Shown here one piece after another: positions 34,070 through 42,922 of a stretch of 56,491 nt of DNA. Position numbers and translations under genes: made by a program. Below the pieces are notes generated by a model that worked only from the letters and a program-made list of their open reading frames with translations, had not been told where the DNA came from and did not search any database. Numbering within the stretch: the first letter of the stretch is position 1; the number at the start of each line of letters is the position of its first letter. Location of the stretch: NCBI RefSeq assembly GCF_965661665.1, contig NZ_CBFIEO010000018.1:1-56491 (forward strand). The letters run 5' to 3'. Source of the stretch: Cognatiyoonia sp965661665 (GTDB taxonomy: Bacteria > Pseudomonadota > Alphaproteobacteria > Rhodobacterales > Rhodobacteraceae).

Positions 34070-36238
34070 TCAATCATCGGTATGCGTCAATTTAGGAACG
34101 TCTGACGCACCAGCAGAGCCGCGCCCTGAGAGCGACGGGTTTTCCATGAAATACCGGTGACAGTTGAACGCAAAACTGCCGTCCTCTGTCATCGCCCGCT
34201 CGTAAGAGCCATCGCCCGACATCACCCAGCATTGCGCCACATCATGCAGGTTGGCCGCCATGATCTGTTCGATGATCTGCGTCTTCACAGTCGCATTCTC
34301 AATCTCGATGAGCGTCTCCACGCGGCGGTTTAAATTCCGGCTCATCCAGTCCGCAGAGCTGATAAACACCCGTGCTTTTTTGGATGGCAGGGCCTTCCCG
34401 TTGCCAAAACACACGATCCGTGAATGTTCTAAGAACCGCCCGACGATGGATTTCACGCGGATGTTCTCTGACAATCCCTTTACACCCGGCCGCAAGCCAC
34501 AGATGCCGCGCACTACAAGGCTGATCTGCACACCCGCTTGGCTGGCGGCATAAAGCGCATCGATCACATCCTGTTCGATTAGGCTGTTCATCTTCGCCCA
34601 AATCACCGCAGGCTTGCCCGCCTTCGCAAACTCGACCTCCTGCGCAATCATGGCTAGCAGGTTCTTCTTCAGATGGTTTGGCGCAATCGCCAGATTCTCC
34701 AACCCCTCGGGCTGCGCATAACCAGACAGGTAATTGAACACCTTCGTCGCATCGCGCCCAAGCTTTGCGTCACAGGTGAAAAAGCTCAGGTCCGTATAAA
34801 CCCGCGCTGTTATCGGGTGATAGTTGCCGGTGCCAAAGTGCGTGTAGGTGACAAGCTTGTCGCCTTCGCGCCGCACCACAGTGCTGATCTTCGCATGGGT
34901 CTTGTAATTCAAAAACCCATAGACCACGTGCGCGCCCGCGCGCTCCAACCGCCGCGACTGCCGGATATTGGCCGCCTCATCAAATCGGGCTTTCAATTCC
35001 ACAAGCGCCGTGACCGATTTCCCGTCTTCTGCCGCCTCACACAACGCCTCAACAATGGGGGAGCGTTTCGATGTCCGGTAAAGCGTCTGTTTGATCGCCA
35101 CGACCTTTGGGTCACGAGCTGCTTGGCGCAGAAAGCGGACCACCATGTCGAAGGTCTCGTAGGGGTGGTGCAGCAACATATCCTTGTTGCGAATGGCGGC
35201 AAACATATCGCCTTCAAAGTCCTGCACCCGCTCCGGCACCCGCGGTGCGAAAGCAGGCCAGAGAAGATCCTGCCGCTCATCCATAACGAGTTCCTGCAAG
35301 TCGGACACACCGATCAGGCCCTCAACCTCCACGACCTCTTTTGAGGTTACGCGCAGTTCCTGCATGATGAGCTTGGTCAGCGCTTTTGGCGCATCGGCCG
35401 ACATCTTGAGGCGCACAACCTCGCCACGGCGTCGCCGCTTCAGCGCGGTTTCAAACTCCCGCACCAAATCTTCGGCTTCATCCTCAACCTCTAAATCGCT
35501 GTCGCGCAGCAGGTTGAACGCACAACTGCCTTTCATCTTATGACCGGGATAAAGGCGGCTGACATAGAGCAGCAGCAATTCTTCCAACGGTAGGAACCGC
35601 GCACCATCTGCATCCGGCAAACGCACAAAGCGATCAATTTGACCCGGAACTGGGAGCAAAGCGAAAAGTGCCCGCTTGTCTTTGATCCGCTCCAATTGCA
35701 GCGTCAAAGCAAACCCTTCGTTCGGCAAGAACGGGAAGGGGTGCGCGGGGTCGATGGCAAGGGGCGATAGAACAGGAAAGACTTTTTCGAGGAAGACCGT
35801 TTCTAGAAACTCCTTGTCCGCGTCAGACATGTCATCCCGACCGACGATGTAAATCCCGTTCTCCGCCATCTCCTCTTGCAGATCGCGCAACACGCGCTGT
35901 TGTGACGCCATAAGCTTGCGCGCGTCCTCATCAATCAGTACCAACTGCTCCGCCGGGGTCAGGCCATCGATGGACGGATTGGTGTTCGCCTCCAGCACCA
36001 ACTCCCGCAGACCCGCGACGCGGACCGTGAAAAATTCATCAAGGTTGGTTGCCGAAATCGACAGAAACCTCAGCCGTTCCAACAGCGGCACGCGCGGGTT
36101 TTCAGCTTCTTCCAGAACACGCCAGTTAAAGCCAAGCCAACTGAGCTCACGATTCACGAACCGGCTCGGACCGGAAAGGTCCAAATCCAACTCCATCGGG
36201 GCCGGAAAGGCCGCGTCTAAGAAATCAGCAGTCATCAT
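34070..36238 (-). CDS. ppk1: Polyphosphate kinase 1
   Basis: About 722 aa. It makes polyphosphate reversibly from ATP. Family order is intact: N domain (RFVNRELSWLGFNWRVL), head domain, and two catalytic phospholipase-D-like C domains with FLNYKTHAKIS and THFGTGNYHPITARVYTD; the His of THAK is the expected phospho-acceptor region. Start at 36238 (MMTADF) has AGAAAG upstream; a longer frame to 36262 (MVCSTESH) is possible. ppx lies directly downstream. Confidence 0.94.
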   Translation of the reverse strand: MMTADFLDAAFPAPMELDLDLSGPSRFVNRELSWLGFNWRVLEEAENPRVPLLERLRFLSISATNLDEFFTVRVAGLRELVLEANTNPSIDGLTPAEQLVLIDEDARKLMASQQRVLRDLQEEMAENGIYIVGRDDMSDADKEFLETVFLEKVFPVLSPLAIDPAHPFPFLPNEGFALTLQLERIKDKRALFALLPVPGQIDRFVRLPDADGARFLPLEELLLLYVSRLYPGHKMKGSCAFNLLRDSDLEVEDEAEDLVREFETALKRRRRGEVVRLKMSADAPKALTKLIMQELRVTSKEVVEVEGLIGVSDLQELVMDERQDLLWPAFAPRVPERVQDFEGDMFAAIRNKDMLLHHPYETFDMVVRFLRQAARDPKVVAIKQTLYRTSKRSPIVEALCEAAEDGKSVTALVELKARFDEAANIRQSRRLERAGAHVVYGFLNYKTHAKISTVVRREGDKLVTYTHFGTGNYHPITARVYTDLSFFTCDAKLGRDATKVFNYLSGYAQPEGLENLAIAPNHLKKNLLAMIAQEVEFAKAGKPAVIWAKMNSLIEQDVIDALYAASQAGVQISLVVRGICGLRPGVKGLSENIRVKSIVGRFLEHSRIVCFGNGKALPSKKARVFISSADWMSRNLNRRVETLIEIENATVKTQIIEQIMAANLHDVAQCWVMSGDGSYERAMTEDGSFAFNCHRYFMENPSLSGRGSAGASDVPKLTHTDD

Positions 36239-36293
36239 GTGGCTTTCTGTGCTGCAAACCATTGCAACGGAATGACAAATATCGCGCGTTTGC

Positions 36294-36947
36294 CTATGGT
36301 TTGTCTAGTATTGCGGCAGCCATCTTGGTGTTTGGCGGTTTGTTTTGTGTCATCGCCTCCCGATCCAAGGCAGCAATGATGCGTTTTGCCTCGGAATAGG
36401 TGCGGTCCATCCGCGTCGACAAATAGCGGATGACGCTGGGCGACGGCATTACCTGACGGTCAGCGAAAAGCTTGGTCAGCAGCACCGCCAAAAGCTCGTC
36501 ATCCGGCTCTTCGATATGCACGGGCGTTGTCGCCTGCATCCGGCTTGCCAAGTCAGGCAAAACAAGCGGCCACCGCGATGGCGCAGTCTTGGCGGTCAAA
36601 AGCAAAGGAATATCACGGGCGCGCAGGTTGTTGTGCAGGTGAAATAGCGCCTCGTTCTGATCTAGGGGAAGGGTATCCGCATCCTCCACCACAACAGGTG
36701 TGACACCTTCATAGGCCTTGGGGATGGCACCCACGGTCACGACAATGGCGTTATGCTCCTGCTCAAAGATGCGCGCCAAATGCGACTTCCCGCTGCCTGC
36801 CGGCCCAACCAGCACGAGCTTTCGCTCCGGCCACGCTTCTGGCGTGCGCAGCATGGTCACGGCGTTGCGGTTGGCATCTGAGACGTAGAAATCCTCAGCG
36901 CTCAGCCCTTCGGGAGAGGGCCAATCAAAGATCAACTGATCCGGCAT
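36294..36947 (-). CDS. hdaA: DnaA-related regulator HdaA
   Basis: 217 aa. DnaA/Hda-type AAA+ domain: Walker A VGPAGSGKSHLARIF (about residues 44-58), Walker B-like VVVEDADTL, and sensor region SRWPLVLPDLASRM. No DnaA DNA-binding domain IV follows, as expected for Hda. Hda proteins act with the sliding clamp to stimulate DnaA-ATP hydrolysis and limit re-initiation. The ATG at 36947 (MPDQLIFDWP, with QLIFDW fitting the clamp-binding motif at the N-terminus) is preferred over 37136. PerM is upstream, a common alphaproteobacterial order. Confidence 0.88.
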   Translation of the reverse strand: MPDQLIFDWPSPEGLSAEDFYVSDANRNAVTMLRTPEAWPERKLVLVGPAGSGKSHLARIFEQEHNAIVVTVGAIPKAYEGVTPVVVEDADTLPLDQNEALFHLHNNLRARDIPLLLTAKTAPSRWPLVLPDLASRMQATTPVHIEEPDDELLAVLLTKLFADRQVMPSPSVIRYLSTRMDRTYSEAKRIIAALDREAMTQNKPPNTKMAAAILDKP

Positions 36948-36951
36948 GGTG

Positions 36952-38049
36952 TTACTCTGACAGCCCGCGATAAAGCCGCCCGTCACGATATTGCGCAATC
37001 GCAAATCGCGCCACGACGCCCAACATGGCAGCCACAGGCACGGCCACCAGCATTCCGACAAAGCCGAAAAGAGAGCCAAAGACCGACAGCGCAAACAACA
37101 ACCATACCGGATGCAGACCAACGGAACTGCCGACAAGTTTCGGCGTCAGGATGTTTCCTTCTAGGAATTGGCCCACCATGAAGATCGACCCGACGATGCC
37201 GATCCTGAGCCAGTTGGTCGCATGGGTCACAGTCTCCCCATTCACCGTTTCGCTGAAGCCCCAGAATTGGAAAAGTGCCAAACCAATCGCTAAAACGCCA
37301 CCGACCAAGGCACCGACATAAGGGATGAAGGTGATAAGACCTGCGATGAAGCCTACGACGATGCCAAAGTTCAGACCGGCAATCATCAGAGCAATCGCAT
37401 AATAGAGGCCGAGCACAAGGCACACGGTGCCCTGTCCGCGAATGAAAGAAGCGAGCGTGTTGTCAATCTCGCTCGCTAATTTGCGGATCGTTGGCGCGTG
37501 ATCGCGTGGCAGCAGCTCGTCAATCTTGGCAATCATGTTGTCCCAGTCGAGCAGCAGGTAGAACGCCACAACTGGCACCACAACGATCAACACCAGCACG
37601 TTGATGATCCCCAGCGCTGAATTGAGAACGCCATTCAACAGATCACCACCCCGTGACTGGATCATTTCGCCAAGCTTCAGGATTTGCTGCCGAATAACGC
37701 TGGTTTCCTCACCCATCTGCGGGAACCGCTCGCTGAGCGAGGATTGCAAGGTTTGGAAAATGCCCGGTGCTGCTTCAATCAGCGCTTTTGTCTGCTGGAT
37801 TAGTGTCGGAATGACAAGCAATATCAATAGGATGAATAGAAATAGCGCGACAAGCGAAATGATTGTCACTGCAATTGCACGGGACAGTCCGAGAGCTTCC
37901 AAACGGTCCGCTACGGGATCGAGAAGATAGGCAATCGCGCCGCCAACAACGAAGGGTAAAATGACATCGCCCAGCCCCCATAACACCAAAAACAGAGCCG
38001 CTGTCGCGATCCCCCAATAGATGGTTTGTTGTCGGATGGGCAGAGCCAT
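36952..38049 (-). CDS. AI-2E/PerM-family membrane transporter
   Basis: 365 aa with about eight hydrophobic helices. The family pattern is clear: short N-terminal helices (ILPFVVGGAIAYLLDPVADRLE), a large soluble segment, and C-terminal helices with ALVGGVLAIGLALFQFWG and the GNILTPKLVGSSVGLHP signature. Members have been linked to export or Na+/H+ exchange; the substrate here is open. The start at 38049 is preceded by GAGAGGAAAG. It ends 4 bases before hdaA. Confidence 0.88.
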   Translation of the reverse strand: MALPIRQQTIYWGIATAALFLVLWGLGDVILPFVVGGAIAYLLDPVADRLEALGLSRAIAVTIISLVALFLFILLILLVIPTLIQQTKALIEAAPGIFQTLQSSLSERFPQMGEETSVIRQQILKLGEMIQSRGGDLLNGVLNSALGIINVLVLIVVVPVVAFYLLLDWDNMIAKIDELLPRDHAPTIRKLASEIDNTLASFIRGQGTVCLVLGLYYAIALMIAGLNFGIVVGFIAGLITFIPYVGALVGGVLAIGLALFQFWGFSETVNGETVTHATNWLRIGIVGSIFMVGQFLEGNILTPKLVGSSVGLHPVWLLFALSVFGSLFGFVGMLVAVPVAAMLGVVARFAIAQYRDGRLYRGLSE

Positions 38050-38131
38050 GCTTTCCTCTCTTTCCACGAAAGATGCGCATTTGGCCGCACGGGATCAAGA
38101 GAGAAAGCCAAAGCAACCTCAATCGGTTGCG

Positions 38132-38159
38132 AAGAGTGGCCCCCTGAGGGAACACTCTT
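38132..38159. terminator. Inverted repeat after the fasciclin pseudogene
   Basis: AAGAGTG (38132-38138) pairs with CACTCTT (38153-38159), with a CCCTGAGGG core inside. It lies between the fasciclin remnant (minus strand) and the AI-2E promoter. No clean T-tract follows in either direction, so it is only a candidate terminator. Confidence 0.4.
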
Positions 38160-38167
38160 AGATCATA

Positions 38168-38677
38168 TTAGTAGCAAGCTGGGCAGGTACCTGGCAGCAG
38201 AACCTTGTCGATGACATGGATGACACCGTTGTCGGCCATGATGTCCGCGATCACAAAGTTTGCGACTTCGTCAGTGCCGTCAGCGATTGTGACGCCGTCA
38301 GATGCTGTGATGCACAGACGCTCGGACTCGAGGATCGGCTTGTAATAGTTCGCACCGGACGCAAACATGTTGGACTTCAGCACGCGGTCGTCCACATGGT
38401 AGAGCAGCACGTTGGTTAGCTGGTCCTTGTTCTATGGCTGCAGCAATGTCTCAATAGTGCCTTCTGGCAGCGCTGCGAATGCATCGTTGACTGGCGCGTA
38501 AACGGTGAAGTTGCCTGGGCCTACGAGCGTATCAACGAGGCCAGCAGCGGATACCGCAGCAACAAGAGTTCAGAAACGCTAATCGCCAGACGCGATCTCA
38601 GCGATGGAGGCAGCGTTGGCAGCGCCAGCGAACGTCGTAGCAGTGGCCACAACAGCGATGATAGATTTAATAGACAT
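38168..38677 (-). pseudogene. Fasciclin-domain secreted protein with three in-frame stops
   Basis: One frame of 170 codons. The signal peptide MSIKSIIAVVATATTFAGAANA is followed by a FAS1 domain: TLVAAVSAAGLVDTL, GNFTVYAPVNDAFAAL, and NGVIHVIDKVLLP. It is interrupted by TAG (38579) and TGA (38570), 11 bases apart at the start of the domain (GD*RF*TLV, where homologues read GDERFSTLV), and by TAG at 38432. The frame otherwise stays intact. FAS1 proteins are surface adhesion proteins. No full product is expected. Confidence 0.88.
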
Positions 38678-38744
38678 GATGTGGTCCCTTTTGTTTGTGA
38701 GGCCACTCTCCTCGTTGGCATGTGAAAGGCATTACGGGGGCAGC

Positions 38745-38759
38745 GTGACCTTTGGTCAC
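38745..38759. promoter_or_regulatory. Palindrome in the fasciclin/proS divergent region
   Basis: GTGACC-TTT-GGTCAC, perfect 6-base arms. It lies about 70 bases upstream of the fasciclin start and 128 bases before proS. It has the form of an operator; no regulator can be assigned. Confidence 0.4.
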
Positions 38760-38887
38760 TTCCCTCGTGCGCTTGTTAATTACACGAAATCTTTGATCCA
38801 AAAGGCGCCTACGGACGTGCGACGTCTTGTCAGTGCCGATGGTGCGCCCTAAACCCTACAGAAACAACGAATTCAAAGGTCCCCGCC

Positions 38888-40228
38888 ATGCGCATGAGCC
38901 GTTACTTCCTCCCCGTTTTGAAAGAAACGCCGCGCGAAGCGCAGATCGTTAGTCACCGCTATATGCTGCAAGCTGGCATGATCAAACAAGCCAGCGCAGG
39001 GGTCTATTCGTGGCTGCCGCTTGGCTACAAAGTCCTCAAAAAGATCGAAGACATCGTGCATGAGGAACAGATCAAGGCTGGGCACCACCCCATGCTGATG
39101 CCGACGATCCAGTCTGCCGATCTTTGGCGCGAAAGCGGTCGCTATGATGCCTATGGGGCGGAAATGCTGCGCATCAAAGACCGCCATGACCGTGACATGC
39201 TGTTCACACCGACGGCGGAAGAATTGATCACCGACATCTTCCGCGCCAACGTCACATCCTACAAAGACTTGCCGCTGACCATGTATCAAATTCAGTGGAA
39301 ATTCCGGGATGAGGTCCGCCCACGCTTTGGCGTAATGCGCGGCCGCGAATTCTATATGAAGGACGGCTATAATTTCGATTTGACGAAAGAAGACGCGCTC
39401 CACGCCTACAACCGCCACTTGGTGACGTATTTGCGGACGTACGAACGCATGGGCTTGAAGGCGATCCCAATGAGGGCGGATTCCGGTCCAATCGGCGGTG
39501 AAAATACCCACGAATTCCTCGTGCTAGCTGAAACGGGTGAGTCTGAGGTCTTCTACGACAGCGCTGTCACCGATCTCACCTTTGGCGACCGTGAGATCGA
39601 CTATGATGATAAAGCTGCCTGCGCTGCCGTGATGGAAGAGTTCACCACAAAATACGCCCGCACCGATGAAACCCATGATGAGGCACTCTTCAACGAAATC
39701 CCCGAAGAGCGGCGCATGACCGCGCGCGGGATCGAAGTTGGCCAAATCTTCTATTTTGGCACCAAATACTCAGACGCTTTGAATGCTGCCGTCGATGACG
39801 GGCAGGGCGGCAAGGTCAACGTGCACATGGGCTCCCACGGCATTGGTGTGTCTCGTCTACTGGGCGCGATTATTGAGGCGAGCCATGACGACAAAGGCAT
39901 CATCTGGCCGGAAGGTGTGGCGCCATTCCATGTTGGCATCCTCAACATGCGCTCCGGCGATGAGGCGGCAGACGCGGCCTGCGAAGACCTCTACAAGCAA
40001 CTCACTGCGCTGGGGCTAGAGCCGCTCTATGATGACCGCGACGAACGGGCAGGGGCGAAGTTTGGCACAATGGACATGATCGGCCTGCCTTGGCGGATCA
40101 CCGTTGGCCCGCGTGGTCTAAAAAACGGCGTGGTCGAAGTCACCTGCCGCCGCACTGGCGACAGTGAAGAGATGCCCCCTGCAGAGGCTGTCGACAAGAT
40201 CGCACGAATTTACGAAGGCAGCGCCTAA
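38888..40228 (+). CDS. proS: Prolyl-tRNA synthetase (short alphaproteobacterial form)
   Basis: 446 aa. Class II aminoacyl-tRNA synthetase without the insertion editing domain, as usual in alphaproteobacteria. Motif 2 (KFRDEVRPRFGVMRGREFYMKD, listed here in two pieces: RDEVRPRFGVMR and GREFYMKD) and motif 3 (SHGIGVSRLLGAIIE) are intact, and a C-terminal anticodon-binding domain follows (about 350-446). A palindrome pair, including GATCAC-ACG-GTGATC at 40241-40255, lies just after the stop. Confidence 0.95.
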   Translation: MRMSRYFLPVLKETPREAQIVSHRYMLQAGMIKQASAGVYSWLPLGYKVLKKIEDIVHEEQIKAGHHPMLMPTIQSADLWRESGRYDAYGAEMLRIKDRHDRDMLFTPTAEELITDIFRANVTSYKDLPLTMYQIQWKFRDEVRPRFGVMRGREFYMKDGYNFDLTKEDALHAYNRHLVTYLRTYERMGLKAIPMRADSGPIGGENTHEFLVLAETGESEVFYDSAVTDLTFGDREIDYDDKAACAAVMEEFTTKYARTDETHDEALFNEIPEERRMTARGIEVGQIFYFGTKYSDALNAAVDDGQGGKVNVHMGSHGIGVSRLLGAIIEASHDDKGIIWPEGVAPFHVGILNMRSGDEAADAACEDLYKQLTALGLEPLYDDRDERAGAKFGTMDMIGLPWRITVGPRGLKNGVVEVTCRRTGDSEEMPPAEAVDKIARIYEGSA

Positions 40229-40269
40229 AGAATTGCCACAGATCACACGGTGATCCGGTTCGCACCCGA

Positions 40270-40287
40270 CCCGCCCCCTAGGGCGGG
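40270..40287 (+). terminator. GC-rich hairpin downstream of proS
   Basis: CCCGCCC (40270-40276), loop CCTA, GGGCGGG (40281-40287). The stem is strong, but no T-tract follows. A second hairpin GATCAC/GTGATC lies 15 bases upstream. Together they plausibly end the proS mRNA. Confidence 0.5.
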
Positions 40288-40373
40288 CGCGAAACTCATG
40301 TTTCGACAAAATTTGGCACGAATCCCCAAATTATGGTATCCACAGAAAAAACAAGGGCCTGAGCAGGTTTGAC

Positions 40374-40892
40374 ATGATCAAGACAATATCCCTCGCGGCT
40401 GGGGTCGCTGGTGCTGTTGCGGCCAGCCAATACCCAGCGTTCACCCAGCAATATATCCAACGCCTCGGCGGTCAGGTTGATGCGCTTTCCCGAGTGGTTT
40501 CGGATTTCGACAATAGCGCGCTTGAAGCAGGGCTGGGACGTGATGCCGCTCTCTTGCAAATGACGGGAACGGAGTTTCTGACCTTCCGACAGTCCGACAT
40601 GCGCGCCACCTTCCGTCGCCACGCGGACTTGACTGATCACCTCGCCATCCTCAATTCAGCCACACCGATGGCTCGCCTCACCATGCCGCACCGCATCGCG
40701 GATGCAGAAACTTTTGCGGCGACATGGGACAGCTTCTCCCCCGCGATTCCGGTCACACGGGCAGGGGCGCTGGCCACCGGCGTTGGTGGGTTTTTGGGCT
40801 TTGCTGTCGTCCTCTCTGTACTCTCTGCCTTTGCACGGCCTTTCCGCCGTAAGCCTGCCCCGCGTAGGTTAGAGCCGGTCATCTCCCGATGA
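40374..40892 (+). CDS. DUF2937-family membrane protein
   Basis: 172 aa. An N-terminal hydrophobic helix (IKTISLAAGVAGAVAASQY) is followed by the conserved QYIQRLGGQVDALSRVVSDFD, a charged middle region and a second membrane helix near the C-terminus (GVGGFLGFAVVLSVLSAFA). This is the DUF2937 pattern; function unknown. It lies between proS and lolC on the same strand. Confidence 0.85.
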   Translation: MIKTISLAAGVAGAVAASQYPAFTQQYIQRLGGQVDALSRVVSDFDNSALEAGLGRDAALLQMTGTEFLTFRQSDMRATFRRHADLTDHLAILNSATPMARLTMPHRIADAETFAATWDSFSPAIPVTRAGALATGVGGFLGFAVVLSVLSAFARPFRRKPAPRRLEPVISR

Positions 40893-40948
40893 CTTGCGAA
40901 ACCCGCAGCGCTGGGCTTTAACGCCCCTAGATGGCAAGAGCGGATTTG

Positions 40949-42235
40949 ATGACCAACAGCACACGCCCGTTTTCAAAGTTCGAATTCATGATCGCTTGGC
41001 GCTACATCCGCGCCAAACGCGCTGAAGGTGGTGTAAGCGTGATGACATGGATCAGCTTGATCGGTGTCACCCTCGCGGTCTTCGCGCTGATCGCCACGCT
41101 CGCTGTGCGGTCTGGGTTTCGGGCAGAGATTGTCGACACCATTGTTGGCGCAAACGCCCATGTGACGATTTACAAGAATACCCAGATCGAAGGCACCAAT
41201 CAGGTCACGCGCCTGATCCAAGACTATGAAGCCTTGGCCGATCAGATCAAACGAGCGCCTGGCGTGACACGCGCCGCGCCCTTGGTGCGCGGTCTTGTCC
41301 TTGCCAATAGCGGCAACGCCAGTACGGGCATTGAAATTTATGGCATCACCAAAGAAGACATCCTCGGCATCCCCCGCATCGCCAATCCAGAGGTGAGCCA
41401 AGGCTCGCTCGACCGCTTCGACTATGGCATCGCCATCGGGTCCGAAGTGGCCCGTACCCTCGGCGCAAATGTCGGCGACAAAATCCGCGTGGTGAACCCC
41501 AACGGCACGCGTGGCCCCACAGGAATCACACCCCGAACCAACGCCTACGAAGTCGTCTATATCTTCACCGCAGGCCGCATCGACATCGACAAAACCCGCG
41601 CCTATCTGCCGCTGTCTGAGGCGCAAACCTTTATGAACCGCGACCTCGTCGTGGATGAGATCGAAGTCACCGTCGTCAACCCTGATGAGATTCATGAATA
41701 CTCGGCGGAAATTGCCTTTGCCGCAGGCCAAGGCGCATTTCTCTGGACCTGGAAAGACAGCTCCAGTGCCTTCCTCCGCGCCCTCACCGTCGAAGACAAC
41801 GTGATGTTCATCATCCTGTCGATCCTCGTCCTTGTCGCCTCAATGAACATCATTTCCGGCCTTATCATGCTGGTGAAAAACAAAGGCCGCGATGTGGGCA
41901 TCCTGCGGACGATGGGACTTACTGAAGGGTCGATCCTGCGCATCTTCTTCATCTGCGGGGCTGGGATCGGCACCTTGGGCACGATCCTTGGTGTCGTTAT
42001 CGGCTGCCTTTTCGTGATCTACATCGACCCAATTTTCAGCTTCGTGAACTACGTCTCCGGCGGCGGTGTCTGGGATCCAGAGATACGGGGTATCTACCGC
42101 CTTCCAGCAGAGCTGCACGCATGGGACGTGATGAAAGCGGTGATTCTGTCGCTGAGCCTGTCATGGATCGTCACGATCTTCCCCGCCCGCCGCGCCGCCC
42201 GCATGAACCCGGTGGAGGCACTGCGGTATGAGTGA
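40949..42235 (+). CDS. lolC: Lipoprotein-releasing ABC transporter permease (LolC/LolE type)
   Basis: 428 aa. Four membrane helices: one near residue 30-50 (VMTWISLIGVTLAVFALIA), then a large periplasmic domain, then three C-terminal helices with VLVASMNIISGLIMLVKNKGRDVGILRTMG, cut here to its core MNIISGLIMLVKNKGRD. It releases lipoproteins from the inner membrane to LolA together with LolD. A longer frame from 40931 lacks a ribosome site; 40949 is preceded by an AGAGCGGA-type site. It overlaps lolD by 8 bases. Confidence 0.92.
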   Translation: MTNSTRPFSKFEFMIAWRYIRAKRAEGGVSVMTWISLIGVTLAVFALIATLAVRSGFRAEIVDTIVGANAHVTIYKNTQIEGTNQVTRLIQDYEALADQIKRAPGVTRAAPLVRGLVLANSGNASTGIEIYGITKEDILGIPRIANPEVSQGSLDRFDYGIAIGSEVARTLGANVGDKIRVVNPNGTRGPTGITPRTNAYEVVYIFTAGRIDIDKTRAYLPLSEAQTFMNRDLVVDEIEVTVVNPDEIHEYSAEIAFAAGQGAFLWTWKDSSSAFLRALTVEDNVMFIILSILVLVASMNIISGLIMLVKNKGRDVGILRTMGLTEGSILRIFFICGAGIGTLGTILGVVIGCLFVIYIDPIFSFVNYVSGGGVWDPEIRGIYRLPAELHAWDVMKAVILSLSLSWIVTIFPARRAARMNPVEALRYE

Positions 42236-42908
42236 CGTTCTCACCCTCACCCGTATCGCCAAGACCTACAACGCAGGCAAACCCAACGCGCTGCAAGTCC
42301 TCGACGGGGCTGAACTTACGGTCAAAGTGGGCGAGGTCGTAGCCCTCGTCGCGCCTTCCGGCGCTGGGAAATCCACGCTACTGCACATCGCGGGCCTGCT
42401 CGACACAGCTGACGCGGGACAAGTCGCCATCAAAGGCCAAGACAATACCCACCTCAGCGACCGCCGCCGCACTGCTGCCCGTCGCGCCGACATCGGCTTC
42501 ATTTACCAGTTCCACCACCTGCTGCCGGAATTTTCGGCACTCGAAAACGTCGTCCTGCCGCAACTCGCCAATGGCATCCCTCAGGCGGTGGCTGAAAAGC
42601 GCGCCCTTTCTCTCCTCGAAACCGTCGGCGTGGCAGACCGCGCCGCGAACCGCCCCGCAGCCCTCTCCGGCGGTGAACAACAGCGCGTCGCCTACTGCCG
42701 CGCCCTTGCCAATCAACCTGCGCTCCTGCTGGCAGACGAACCCACGGGCAACCTCGACCCTGCAACATCCGACCGCGTGTTTGATGCGCTGATGTACTTG
42801 GTCCGCGAAAGCGGCCTCGCCGTCCTCATCGCGACGCATAACCTCGACCTCGCGGCGCGTATGGACCGCGTCGTCCGGCTCGATGGTGGTAAGCTCGTAG
42901 CAACTTAG
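42228..42908 (+). CDS. lolD: Lipoprotein-releasing ABC transporter ATPase LolD
   Basis: 226 aa. Walker A APSGAGKSTLLH (about residue 43-54), Q-loop YQFHHLLPEFSA, ABC signature LSGGEQQRVAYCRAL, Walker B LLLADEPTGNLD and the switch His in ATHNLDLA are all present. LolC and LolD overlap by 8 bases, so the complex is co-translated. It ends with a TAG codon that is a genuine stop. Confidence 0.94.
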   Translation: MSDVLTLTRIAKTYNAGKPNALQVLDGAELTVKVGEVVALVAPSGAGKSTLLHIAGLLDTADAGQVAIKGQDNTHLSDRRRTAARRADIGFIYQFHHLLPEFSALENVVLPQLANGIPQAVAEKRALSLLETVGVADRAANRPAALSGGEQQRVAYCRALANQPALLLADEPTGNLDPATSDRVFDALMYLVRESGLAVLIATHNLDLAARMDRVVRLDGGKLVAT

Positions 42909-42922
42909 CGAAAGGCCCCCCG

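Noticed and set aside
40229..40373. Possible tRNA-like sequence around GGTTCGCACC after proS
   Set aside because: No cloverleaf with acceptor and anticodon arms could be built; the palindromes are better explained as mRNA-end hairpins.
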